Origin: Mediterranea sp. (in: CFB group bacteria)
Lineage (GTDB): Bacteria; Bacteroidota; Bacteroidia; Bacteroidales; Bacteroidaceae
Reading direction: 5' to 3'
Assembly (NCBI GenBank): GCA_031261805.1
Contig: JAISIX010000100.1
Location: 1 to 33,608 of the forward strand
DNA length: 33,608 nucleotides
Positions 8,224 to 17,472 of the stretch are shown here, piece after piece (the first letter of the stretch is position 1; the number at the start of each line of letters is the position of its first letter). A program made the position numbers and the translations under genes. The notes beneath the pieces were generated by a model that saw only the letters and a program-made list of their open reading frames with translations, had not been told where the DNA came from and ran no database searches.

Positions 8224-8257
8224 CAGAACCAACAACCAACGTATAACAAAAGACATT

Positions 8258-8377
8258 ATGACTATAGCACAATTAGACACTGAATTGCCACGTCAGCCCA
8301 GCTTCACCAACCATGATGAAATACGGCTGCGAAAGGCTATCGACACCATTAAAGAAACATATATCATTAACGCATAA
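8258..8377 (+). CDS. Small 39-aa ORF upstream of DUF6078-like gene
   Basis: ATG...TAA encoding MTIAQLDTELPRQPSFTNHDEIRLRKAIDTIKETYIINA. Promoter-like element upstream; 12 nt before the next ORF. Confidence 0.4.
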   Translation: MTIAQLDTELPRQPSFTNHDEIRLRKAIDTIKETYIINA

Positions 8378-8389
8378 AACACCCTACCC

Positions 8390-8848
8390 ATGATGACAAA
8401 AGAAAATTTCGACTACACCCTTATCCCGGGTAACTTTATCTATTGCCTCAACCAGCAATGCCCCCGTTCCGGGGAGTGCCTGCGCTACCTCCTATCCGCC
8501 CATGAGACGGAACAGGAAGATGCGCTCACGATAGTCAGCCCGGCACTCGCTATGCGCCCCTGCCGCTTCTACGCCCCCGACCGGAAAGTATCCTTCGCCC
8601 TTGGCATCACAGAGTTCTACGACCTGATACCTCGCAAGGCAGCACACGCCATCAAGCAGAAGCTCATAGCCATCTTCTCACGCACCACCTACTACCGCTG
8701 GAAACGCCGCGAACGCCTCATCTATCCACAAGAGCAAGACATTATCCTCCAGATTCTACGGGAAGCCAACGTCTCCACCCCACCCCATTACGACGAGTAT
8801 ATAGAGCAATATGACTGGCAAAGCCCCATGAGGAATCCGCATCTATAA
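8390..8848 (+). CDS. DUF6078-like protein
   Basis: 'FDYTLIPGNFIYCLNQQCPRSGECLRYLL..' Cys motif and 'TEFYDLIPRKAAHAIKQKL' typical of Bacteroidota DUF6078 proteins. Confidence 0.6.
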   Translation: MMTKENFDYTLIPGNFIYCLNQQCPRSGECLRYLLSAHETEQEDALTIVSPALAMRPCRFYAPDRKVSFALGITEFYDLIPRKAAHAIKQKLIAIFSRTTYYRWKRRERLIYPQEQDIILQILREANVSTPPHYDEYIEQYDWQSPMRNPHL

Positions 8849-8981
8849 AACCTCCCCATCCACCAAGCTTCACCCGGAAACTTATGGCCGGACAAGTCGT
8901 TGCCGAGGAACAAACTGGAGGTAAGCGAAGAGGTGGATGACACCGTAGAATATGTAGCATTTTCGCACTAAAACAACCCAA

Positions 8982-9047
8982 TTGTTCCACCTCGATGGAA
9001 CAAAAGTTCCACCCCGATGAAACTTTTGTTCCACCGAGGTGGAACAA
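8982..9047. repeat. Three tandem GTTCCAC-type palindromic units forming a larger inverted repeat
   Basis: Left arm TTGTTCCACCTCGATGGAACAAAAG (8982-9006), right arm CTTTTGTTCCACCGAGGTGGAACAA (9023-9047); reverse complements with one mismatch. The central unit GTTCCACCCCGATGAAAC is a degenerate third copy. Confidence 0.85.
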
Positions 9048-9282
9048 CAATCTCGCTTTATGGCTCTCATAAACAAATATTACGCCCTGCCATAGATACT
9101 TTTAAAGTGGGGTTCGAGATAATCAGGAAGGGAAGACATATTGGACAATACAATATAAATATGTACGTTCATTATTTGCCCCTCCCCTCCTTTCAGGCAC
9201 CGCCGTGCCAGAATCGTGTATGGCTAATCCCCCTCCCCTAAGTTTTTCACCCATTCCTACCTATCCTTATTCATATTTTATG

Positions 9283-9290
9283 TAAGTTTG
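9283..9290 (+). promoter_or_regulatory. Bacteroidota -7 promoter element for the ABC-F gene
   Basis: TAAGTTTG 33 nt upstream of the GTG start at 9324. Confidence 0.45.
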
Positions 9291-9323
9291 TGCCTCCTAA
9301 GATAATAGAAAGAAGATACAAAC

Positions 9324-11285
9324 GTGATTTCAGTAGAAGGACTATCCGTAGAGTTCAATGCCACTCCGCTTTTTGAGGGCGTGAGCTACGTGATAAACAA
9401 GAAAGACCGCATCGCGCTGGTGGGCAAGAATGGAGCCGGCAAGTCGACGATGCTCAAGATATTGGCGGGGCTACAACAGCCTACGCACGGGGTAGTGGCG
9501 CTCCCCAAGGATGTGACCATCGGCTACCTGCCGCAGGTCATGATACTCTCCGACCACCGCACGGTGATGGGAGAGGCAGAACTGGCTTTTGCCGAACTCT
9601 TTGAGCTGCAGGCGAAGATACAACGATTGAACGAGGAGTTGGCCGAGCGGACGGACTACGAGTCGGAAGCCTACCGGCAACTCATCGAACGCTTCACCCA
9701 CGAGAACGACCGCTACCTGATGCTGGGCGGCACCAACTACCAAGCCGAGATAGAACGCACGCTGCTGGGGTTGGGCTTCGTCCGCGAGGACTTCGACCGC
9801 TCCACCTCCGAGTTCTCCGGCGGATGGCGCATGCGCATCGAGCTGGCCAAGCTATTGCTGCGCCGCCCCGACGTGCTGCTGCTTGACGAGCCGACTAACC
9901 ACCTCGACATCGAGAGTATACAGTGGCTGGAGAACTTCCTCGCCACCCGAGCCAACGCCGTGGTGCTGGTAAGCCACGACCGGGCGTTCCTCAACAACGT
10001 CACCACCCGCACCATCGAAATCTCCTGCCGACAGATATACGACTACAAGGTGAAGTATGACGACTACGTGACGCTCCGAAAGGAACGCCGCGAACAACAG
10101 CAACGGGCGTACGAGAACCAGCAGAAACAGATAGAAGACACAGAGGCTTTCATCGAACGGTTCCGCTACAAAGCCACCAAGGCCGTGCAGGTGCAGAGCC
10201 GTATCAAGCAGCTGGAGAAGATTGAACGCATCGAGGTGGACGAGGAGGACAACTCCACCCTCCGCCTGAAGTTCCCCCCGGCCAGCCGGAGCGGCAACTA
10301 CCCCGTCATCTGCGAGGAGGTACGCAAGGCGTACGGCGACCACGTGGTGTTCGACCACGTGGACCTCACCATCCACCGGGGCGAGAAGGTGGCCTTCGTG
10401 GGGAAGAACGGCGAGGGAAAGTCGACCTTGGTGAAATGCATCATGGAACAGATAGACTTCGACGGGAAGCTCACCATCGGCCACAACGTACAGATAGGGT
10501 ACTTCGCGCAGAACCAAGCGCAGATGCTCGACGAGAGCCTCACCGTGTTCGACACCATCGACCGCGTGGCTACGGGCGACATCCGCCTCAAGATACGCGA
10601 CATACTGGGAGCGTTCATGTTTGGTGGAGAGGCGTCGGACAAGAAGGTGAAGGTGCTGTCGGGCGGCGAGCGAACCCGACTGGCCATGATACGGCTGCTG
10701 CTTGAACCGGTCAACCTGCTTATTCTCGACGAGCCGACCAACCACCTCGACATGCGCTCCAAGGACGTACTCAAGGAGGCCATCCGCGACTTCGACGGGA
10801 CAGTGATCGTGGTGAGCCACGACCGCGACTTCCTCGACGGGCTGGTGACGAAGGTGTACGAGTTTGGCGGAGGTAAGGTGCGCGAACACCTGGGCGGCAT
10901 CTACGACTTCCTTCGCAAGAAGCAGATAGAGAACCTAAGCGAGTTACAGAAAGCCCCCTCGCTCTCCGCCTCACCCACGACATCGACCAAGGCCGACGAT
11001 GGTACGACGACACAACCCACGGGCAACAAGCTCTCCTACGAGGCACAGAAGGAACTGAACAAGAAGACCAAGAAACTGGAAAGGCAGGTGACCGACTGCG
11101 AGACCTCCATCGAAGAGACCGAAGCGGCCATCGGCATGATAGAAGCCCGGATGGCTACTCCCGAAGGGGCATCGGATCAGCGCCTGTACGAACAGCACCA
11201 GAAGCTGAAGCAACAGCTGGACACCACTGTGGAGGAGTGGGAACGCCTCTCCATGGAGCTGGAGGCACTGAAGGGAGACCAGTGA
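9324..11285 (+). CDS. ABC-F family ATP-binding protein (Uup/EttA-like)
   Basis: Two ABC domains (GKNGAGKST ... LLLDEPTNHLD; GKNGEGKST ... LSGGERTRLAM ... LILDEPTNHLD), C-terminal coiled coil, no TM. Confidence 0.93.
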   Translation: MISVEGLSVEFNATPLFEGVSYVINKKDRIALVGKNGAGKSTMLKILAGLQQPTHGVVALPKDVTIGYLPQVMILSDHRTVMGEAELAFAELFELQAKIQRLNEELAERTDYESEAYRQLIERFTHENDRYLMLGGTNYQAEIERTLLGLGFVREDFDRSTSEFSGGWRMRIELAKLLLRRPDVLLLDEPTNHLDIESIQWLENFLATRANAVVLVSHDRAFLNNVTTRTIEISCRQIYDYKVKYDDYVTLRKERREQQQRAYENQQKQIEDTEAFIERFRYKATKAVQVQSRIKQLEKIERIEVDEEDNSTLRLKFPPASRSGNYPVICEEVRKAYGDHVVFDHVDLTIHRGEKVAFVGKNGEGKSTLVKCIMEQIDFDGKLTIGHNVQIGYFAQNQAQMLDESLTVFDTIDRVATGDIRLKIRDILGAFMFGGEASDKKVKVLSGGERTRLAMIRLLLEPVNLLILDEPTNHLDMRSKDVLKEAIRDFDGTVIVVSHDRDFLDGLVTKVYEFGGGKVREHLGGIYDFLRKKQIENLSELQKAPSLSASPTTSTKADDGTTTQPTGNKLSYEAQKELNKKTKKLERQVTDCETSIEETEAAIGMIEARMATPEGASDQRLYEQHQKLKQQLDTTVEEWERLSMELEALKGDQ

Positions 11286-11337
11286 AAGGACAAGAAAGAT
11301 AAGACAGTATGTGAAACATAAATTTATTTGTAGCAAT

Positions 11338-13374
11338 ATGAAAAGAGTTAAGTATGTACCAATCCTGGCCGTATGCATGATGATGACAGCATGCAACAGC
11401 AAGAAAGAGGCGGTCCTCACCACGGGCATCGACCTCGCCAACATGGATACCACGGCACTACCGGGTACCGATTTCTACCAATATGCCTGTGGGGGATGGA
11501 TCAAGAGCCACCCTCTCACCGACGAATACTCACGCTTCGGCTCCTTCGACCTCGTGGCGGAGAACACCCGCGAGCAACTGAAAAGCCTTATCGCCGAGCT
11601 GGCCACAAAGAAGGACAACGCACCCGGAAGCATAGCGCAGAAAGTAGGCGACCTCTACAACATCGCCATGGACAGCGTGAAGCTGAACAAGGAGGGCGCC
11701 GAGCCTATCAAGGCAGAGCTGGCAGCCATCGGCAACCTCGAGGACAAAGAGGGCATCTACACCTACCTGGCCGAGGCACAGAAACTGGGCATCCGGCCCT
11801 ACTTCCACCTCTACGTGGGGGCCGATGACATGAATAGCTCGGTGAACCTCGTACAGACCTACCAAGGTGGGCTGGGCATGGGACAGCGGGACTACTACCT
11901 GGAGAACGACGATAACACCAAGAATATCCGCACAAAGTACGTGGAGCACATCGGCAAGATGTTCCAACTGGTAGGCTTTGACGAGGCCACCGCCCAGAAA
12001 GCCGCGAAAGCCGTGATGGACATCGAGACACGCCTGGCCAAGGTCTCCCGCTCGCAAGTGGAGCTGCGCGATCCGCATGCCAACTACAACAAGATGGACC
12101 TGGCCACACTGAAAAAGACCATCCCCAACTTCCCATGGGAGACGTACTTTACAAACTCCGGCCTGAACGGTGTAGAGGAGGTGAACGTAGGACAGCCCGA
12201 ATTTATGAAGGAGATGGCCAACCTCATCGACAAGACCCCATTGGACGAGCAGAAGCTCTACCTGCAATGGAACCTTATCGACAAAGCGGCCTCGTCGTTG
12301 AACGACGCCCTCGCTGAGCAGGACTTCGACTTCTACGACCGTACCATGTCAGGACAGAAAGCGATGCGCCCCCGTTGGAAACGCGCGGTAGGTGTGGTAG
12401 GCTCCTGCCTGGGCGAAGCATTGGGACAGATGTACGTGGAGAAGTACTTCCCCGCCGCCGCCAAGGAGCGCATGGTATCGCTGGTGAAGAACCTGCAGGT
12501 GGCACTGGGCGAGCGTATCAAGGCCCTGCCCTGGATGAGCGACCCCACCAAGGAGAAAGCACTGGAGAAACTCGCCACCTTCCACGTGAAGATAGGTTAT
12601 CCCGACAAGTGGAAAGACTACTCGTCGCTGATGGTCATGAACGACTCCTACTGGGCCAATCGCGAGCGTGCCAACCAGTGGGAATACAACGACATGATAA
12701 GCCGCTTCGGCAAGCCGGTGGATAAGGACGAGTGGCTGATGACCCCGCAGACGGTGAACGCCTACTACAACCCCACCACCAACGAGATATGCTTCCCCGC
12801 CGCCATCCTGCAACCGCCCTTCTTCGACATGAACGCCGACGATGCCTGCAACTACGGAGCCATCGGCGTGGTGATAGGACACGAGATGACTCACGGATTC
12901 GACGACCAAGGACGCCAGTACGACAAGGATGGCAATATGAAAGACTGGTGGACGAAGGAGGATGCCGAGAAGTTTAAGGAACGGGCACAAGTAATGGTTA
13001 ATTTCTTTGATAGCATACAGGTCGCTCCAGGTGTGTACGGCAACGGCTCACTGACACTGGGAGAGAACATCGCCGACCACGGCGGACTGAAGATTGCCTA
13101 CCAAGCCCTGCAAGAAGCCATGAAGACGCACCCGCTGACAACGGCCGACGGATTCACCCCCGAGCAACGCTTCTACCTCGCCTTCGCAAGGGTATGGGCC
13201 GGCAATATCCGCCCCGAAGAGATACTCCGCCTCACCAAGCTCGACCCCCACTCGCTGGCCAAATGGAGGGTAGACGGAGCACTGCCACAGATAGACACGT
13301 GGTACAGCGCATTCCACATCACAGCGAAAGACCCGATGTTCATCCCTCAAGACAAACGGGTAAACGTCTGGTAA
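11338..13374 (+). CDS. M13 family metallopeptidase (neprilysin/PepO-like) lipoprotein
   Basis: Lipobox MMTACN, 'GTDFYQYACGGWIKSHP', zinc motif VIGHEMTHGFDDQGRQYD, 'ENIADHGGLKIAYQAL'. ATG at 11338 preferred over the upstream GTG. Confidence 0.93.
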   Translation: MKRVKYVPILAVCMMMTACNSKKEAVLTTGIDLANMDTTALPGTDFYQYACGGWIKSHPLTDEYSRFGSFDLVAENTREQLKSLIAELATKKDNAPGSIAQKVGDLYNIAMDSVKLNKEGAEPIKAELAAIGNLEDKEGIYTYLAEAQKLGIRPYFHLYVGADDMNSSVNLVQTYQGGLGMGQRDYYLENDDNTKNIRTKYVEHIGKMFQLVGFDEATAQKAAKAVMDIETRLAKVSRSQVELRDPHANYNKMDLATLKKTIPNFPWETYFTNSGLNGVEEVNVGQPEFMKEMANLIDKTPLDEQKLYLQWNLIDKAASSLNDALAEQDFDFYDRTMSGQKAMRPRWKRAVGVVGSCLGEALGQMYVEKYFPAAAKERMVSLVKNLQVALGERIKALPWMSDPTKEKALEKLATFHVKIGYPDKWKDYSSLMVMNDSYWANRERANQWEYNDMISRFGKPVDKDEWLMTPQTVNAYYNPTTNEICFPAAILQPPFFDMNADDACNYGAIGVVIGHEMTHGFDDQGRQYDKDGNMKDWWTKEDAEKFKERAQVMVNFFDSIQVAPGVYGNGSLTLGENIADHGGLKIAYQALQEAMKTHPLTTADGFTPEQRFYLAFARVWAGNIRPEEILRLTKLDPHSLAKWRVDGALPQIDTWYSAFHITAKDPMFIPQDKRVNVW

Positions 13375-13404
13375 TAAAAGCCGACTGAGGCACCCTAAAA
13401 CCCT

Positions 13405-13447
13405 AAAGCGTTGGTTCTACGGTAGTAAGAGCCAACGCTTTTTTTTA
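13405..13447 (+). terminator. Intrinsic terminator after the M13 peptidase gene
   Basis: AAAGCGTTGGTTCT...AGAGCCAACGCTTTTTTTT hairpin with T-tract. Confidence 0.85.
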
Positions 13448-13490
13448 TTATTTCACGTCTCTTTTAGTAGACAGGCTAAACAATATTTCG

Positions 13491-13498
13491 TAACTTTG
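13491..13498 (+). promoter_or_regulatory. Bacteroidota -7 promoter element upstream of purH
   Basis: TAACTTTG 27 nt upstream of the purH ATG, just after the terminator. Confidence 0.5.
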
Positions 13499-13525
13499 CG
13501 CACCTAATATCTAATAAGCGTTTCA

Positions 13526-15049
13526 ATGTCAGAGGATAGAAAAATAAAAACTGCTTTGGTATCGGTATACCATAAAGAAGGTTTGGACGAAATCATTACC
13601 AAACTGAATGAAGAGGGTGTGCAATTCTTGTCGACAGGAGGAACACGCCAGTTTATAGAATCGTTGGGTTATCCTTGCCAGGCAGTGGAAGACTTGACTA
13701 CATACCCCTCCATCTTGGGGGGTAGGGTGAAGACGTTGCATCCGAAAATCTTTGGAGGCATCCTTTGCCGTCGTGGTCTGGAACAAGACATGCAACAGCT
13801 GGAGAAATACCAGATTCCGGAAATCGACCTGGTCATCGTAGACCTCTACCCGTTTGAGGCCACCGTTGCCTCGGGTGCCTCCGAGGCCGAAATCATCGAA
13901 AAGATTGATATAGGCGGCATCTCGCTCATCCGCGCGGCCGCCAAGAACTATAACGATGTAGTCATCGTAGCTTCCCAAGCCCAATACAAGCCCCTGCTGG
14001 ACATGCTGATGGAGCATGGCGCCACCTCCTCGCTCGAAGAGCGCCGCTGGCTGGCGAAAGAGGCGTTTGCCGTGTCGTCCAACTACGACAGCGCCATCTT
14101 CAACTACTTCGACGGGGAAGAAGGGTCGGCCTTCCGCTGCTCGGCCAGCAACCAGAAGACACTTCGCTACGGCGAGAACCCGCATCAAGCAGGAGCCTTC
14201 TACGGCAACCTCGATGCCATGTTCGACCAGATTCACGGGAAGGAAATCTCCTACAACAACTTGCTCGACATCGCCGCGGCCATCGACCTCATTGATGAGT
14301 TCGACGACCTCACCTTTGCCGTGCTGAAACATAACAATGCCTGCGGACTGGCTTCGCGCCCCACCGTGGTGGAAGCGTGGCAAGATGCCTTGGCAGGCGA
14401 CCCCGTATCGGCTTTCGGCGGCGTACTAATCACGAACGGCGTCATCGACAAAGAGGCTGCCGAGGAAATCAACAAGATATTCTTCGAAGTCATCATCGCC
14501 CCCGACTACGACGTGGACGCACTGGAGATACTGGGACAGAAGAAGAACCGCATCATCCTGGTGCGCAAAGAAGCCAAGCTGCCCAAGAAACAGTTCCGCT
14601 CCCTGCTCAACGGCGTGCTGGTACAGGAGAAAGACCTGGACGTGGAGACGGCTGCCGACCTGAAGACGGTGACCGACAAAGCGCCGACCACCACCGAGGT
14701 GGACGACCTGCTGTTTGCCAACAAAGTGGTGAAGAACAGCAAGTCGAACGCCATCGTACTGGCCAAAGGAAAACAGCTGCTGGCCAGCGGGGTGGGACAA
14801 ACCTCTCGCGTGGATGCCCTGAAGCAAGCCATCGAAAAGGCCAAGGCATTCGGCTTCGACCTGCAAGGGGCCGTGATGGCGTCCGACGCCTTCTTCCCCT
14901 TCCCCGACTGCGTGGAGATAGCCGACAAAGAAGGCATCACCGCCGTGATTCAGCCTGGAGGCTCAGTGAAGGACGAACTCACCTTCACCTATTGCAACGA
15001 GCACGGCATGGCGATGGTCACCACCGGCATCCGTCACTTCAAACATTAA
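13526..15049 (+). CDS. purH: Bifunctional AICAR transformylase/IMP cyclohydrolase
   Basis: 'KTALVSVYHKEGLDEI', 'LSTGGTRQFIESLG', 'GGRVKTLHPKIFGGIL', 'LRYGENPHQAG', 'ITAVIQPGGSVKDE'. Confidence 0.97.
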   Translation: MSEDRKIKTALVSVYHKEGLDEIITKLNEEGVQFLSTGGTRQFIESLGYPCQAVEDLTTYPSILGGRVKTLHPKIFGGILCRRGLEQDMQQLEKYQIPEIDLVIVDLYPFEATVASGASEAEIIEKIDIGGISLIRAAAKNYNDVVIVASQAQYKPLLDMLMEHGATSSLEERRWLAKEAFAVSSNYDSAIFNYFDGEEGSAFRCSASNQKTLRYGENPHQAGAFYGNLDAMFDQIHGKEISYNNLLDIAAAIDLIDEFDDLTFAVLKHNNACGLASRPTVVEAWQDALAGDPVSAFGGVLITNGVIDKEAAEEINKIFFEVIIAPDYDVDALEILGQKKNRIILVRKEAKLPKKQFRSLLNGVLVQEKDLDVETAADLKTVTDKAPTTTEVDDLLFANKVVKNSKSNAIVLAKGKQLLASGVGQTSRVDALKQAIEKAKAFGFDLQGAVMASDAFFPFPDCVEIADKEGITAVIQPGGSVKDELTFTYCNEHGMAMVTTGIRHFKH

Positions 15050-15076
15050 TTATTAGTTCTTCATTATAGAAAGATT

Positions 15077-16099
15077 ATGGGATTATTCTCTTTTACGCAA
15101 GAAATTGCGATGGACTTGGGCACTGCCAATACCATCATCATCACCAACGGAAAGATTGTGGTAGATGAGCCATCGGTTGTGGCGCTCGACCGCCTTTCGA
15201 ACAAGATGATTGCCGTGGGTGAGAAAGCCAAGATGATGTACGAAAAGACCCACGAAAGCATAAAGACTGTCAGACCCTTGAGAGATGGGGTGATAGCTGA
15301 CTTCTACGCCTGCGAACAGATGATGCGCGGACTTATCAAACGGGCCAATACCCGCAACCACCTCTTCTCGCCCTCGCTACGCATGGTGATTGGCGTACCA
15401 TCGGGCAGCACCGAGGTGGAGTTGCGTGCCGTGCGCGACTCGGCCGAGCATGCCGGTGGACGCGACGTCTACCTCATCTTTGAACCGATGGCAGCAGCCA
15501 TCGGCATCGGTATAGACGTGGAAGCGCCCGAAGGAAACATGATTGTCGACATAGGCGGCGGTTCTACGGAGATTGCCGTTATCTCATTGGGAGGCATCGT
15601 GTCCAACAACTCCATCCGCATTGCGGGCGACGACCTGACAGCCGACATCCAAGAATACATGAGCCGCCAGCACAACGTGAAGGTGAGCGAGCGTATGGCC
15701 GAACGTATCAAGATAAACGTAGGAGCCGCCCTGACCGAGCTGGGAGAAAGCGCGCCGGAAGACTACATCGTACACGGGCCAAACCGTATCACCGCCCTCC
15801 CCATGGAGGTGCCGGTATGCTACCAGGAGATTGCCCACTGCCTGGAGAAGTCCATCTCCAAGATAGAGACGGCCATCCTGAGCGCCTTGGAGAATACGCC
15901 TCCCGAGCTGTATGCCGACATTGTACACAACGGCATCTACCTGGCAGGAGGCGGAGCGTTGCTTCGTGGGTTGGACAAGCGATTGACCGACAAAATCAAC
16001 ATTCCGTTCCACATCGCCGAAGACCCGCTTCACGCCGTAGCCAAAGGTACGGGGGTGGCGCTGAAGAATGTAGACCGTTTCTCGTTCTTAATGAGATAA
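15077..16099 (+). CDS. mreB: Rod shape-determining protein MreB
   Basis: 'AMDLGTANTIIITNGKIVVDEPSVVAL', 'VGVPSGSTEVELRAVRDSAEHAGGRDVYLIFEPMAAAIG'. Confidence 0.97.
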   Translation: MGLFSFTQEIAMDLGTANTIIITNGKIVVDEPSVVALDRLSNKMIAVGEKAKMMYEKTHESIKTVRPLRDGVIADFYACEQMMRGLIKRANTRNHLFSPSLRMVIGVPSGSTEVELRAVRDSAEHAGGRDVYLIFEPMAAAIGIGIDVEAPEGNMIVDIGGGSTEIAVISLGGIVSNNSIRIAGDDLTADIQEYMSRQHNVKVSERMAERIKINVGAALTELGESAPEDYIVHGPNRITALPMEVPVCYQEIAHCLEKSISKIETAILSALENTPPELYADIVHNGIYLAGGGALLRGLDKRLTDKINIPFHIAEDPLHAVAKGTGVALKNVDRFSFLMR

Positions 16100-16123
16100 G
16101 AATATCATCCCGGGACATCGTTC

Positions 16124-16969
16124 ATGCGAAATTTAATAGATTTCTTCCTGAAATACAATTACTGGTTCCTCTTCATCGTGCTGGAGGTAGCCAGTTTTGT
16201 TTTATTGTTCAGGTACAACCGCTACCAGCAGAGCGCCTTCTTCACGTCGGCCAACGTAGTGGCAGGAGGCGTGTACAAGGTGTCGGGAGGTATCTCTTCC
16301 TATTTCCACCTCAAGACAATCAACGAGCACCTGCTGGACCGCAACATGGCGCTGGAACAGCAGATAGACAACCTGGAGAAGGCGTTGAAAGCTTATCGGG
16401 TGGACTCCACTACCCTACAGAGCATCAAGGCGATTCCCCCTACCAACTACCGCCTCTTCAAGGCCAATGTGATAAAGAACAGCCTCAACATGGCCGACAA
16501 CTACATCACCATCGACCAAGGCTCCAACGACGGCATCCGCCCGGAGATGGGGGTGGTGAACGGCAGTGGCATCGTAGGTATCGTCTACAAGACATCGCCC
16601 TCCTATTCCGTGGTCATCTCGGCACTGAACAGTAAGTCGAGCATCAGCTGCAAGATAGCCGGGAGCGAGTTCTTCGGCTACCTGAAGTGGGAGTATGGCG
16701 ACCCACGCTACGCCTACCTGAAGGACCTGCCACGCCACGCCGAGTTCAACCTGGGCGACACGGTGGTGACCAGCGGCTTCTCCACCGTTTTCCCCGAAGG
16801 GGTGATGGTGGGCACGGTGGACGATATGTCCGACTCGCACGACGGCCTTTCCTACCTGCTGAAAATCAAACTGGCTACCGACTTCGGCAGGCTGAACGAC
16901 GTGCGGGTGATAGAGCGCATGGGACAACTGGAGCAGAAAGGACTTGAAAAGGAGGCTACGAAAGAATGA
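16124..16969 (+). CDS. mreC: Rod shape-determining protein MreC
   Basis: Position after mreB; one N-terminal TM; 'DNYITIDQGSNDGIRPEMGVVNGSGIVGIV'; 'TSGFSTVFPEGVMVGTV'. Confidence 0.95.
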   Translation: MRNLIDFFLKYNYWFLFIVLEVASFVLLFRYNRYQQSAFFTSANVVAGGVYKVSGGISSYFHLKTINEHLLDRNMALEQQIDNLEKALKAYRVDSTTLQSIKAIPPTNYRLFKANVIKNSLNMADNYITIDQGSNDGIRPEMGVVNGSGIVGIVYKTSPSYSVVISALNSKSSISCKIAGSEFFGYLKWEYGDPRYAYLKDLPRHAEFNLGDTVVTSGFSTVFPEGVMVGTVDDMSDSHDGLSYLLKIKLATDFGRLNDVRVIERMGQLEQKGLEKEATKE

Positions 16970-17463
16970 TTACGACCTACATACAACGTATAGGATGGTT
17001 CGCAGGACTCCTGCTGTTGCAGGTGCTCATACTGAACAACGTGCATATATTTGGGTATGCCACACCTTTCCTGTACATCTATTTCGTCCTTAAACTCAGC
17101 TCCGACACATCGTGCAACAGCCTGATGATATGGGCATTCTGCTTAGGGTTGGCTGTCGACATCTTCTCCGACACGCCAGGAATCAACGCCGCGGCCACCA
17201 CCTTGCTGGCCTTCCTGCGCCCCTCCTTCCTGCGCCTGTTTACCCCCCGCGACAACTTGGACTCTTTTGTGCCTTCCATCGGGAGCATCGGTGTCTCCTC
17301 CTTCTTGAAGTACACCGTGGTGTGCGTATCCGTGCATCACTTGGTGTTGCTCTCTTTGGAGCTTTTCTCGTTGGCAACGTTCGGGTTGCTGCTATGGAGA
17401 ATAGTTGCCTGCACCCTGCTGACCATCGTCTGCGTGCTGGCTGTAGAAGGAATCAGGAAATAA
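16966..17463 (+). CDS. mreD: Rod shape-determining protein MreD
   Basis: Multi-TM, ATGA overlap with mreC, 'GLAVDIFSDTPGINAAATTLLAFLRP'. Confidence 0.9.
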   Translation: MITTYIQRIGWFAGLLLLQVLILNNVHIFGYATPFLYIYFVLKLSSDTSCNSLMIWAFCLGLAVDIFSDTPGINAAATTLLAFLRPSFLRLFTPRDNLDSFVPSIGSIGVSSFLKYTVVCVSVHHLVLLSLELFSLATFGLLLWRIVACTLLTIVCVLAVEGIRK

Positions 17464-17472
17464 GCAGCGGAT

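Noticed and set aside
8982-9047. Possible CRISPR array or intrinsic terminator
   Set aside because: Only ~18-bp palindromic units with 4-nt linkers, no spacers; no T-tract after the final hairpin.
9852-10889. 345-aa minus-strand ORF (MFAHLTSAKLVHLRHQ...)
   Set aside because: Antisense to a clear ABC-F gene; V/H/L-rich composition is typical of the antisense frame of GC-rich coding DNA.
11530-12267. 245-aa minus-strand ORF
   Set aside because: Antisense to the M13 peptidase gene.
13529-14383. 284-aa minus-strand ORF
   Set aside because: Antisense to purH, whose motifs are unambiguous.
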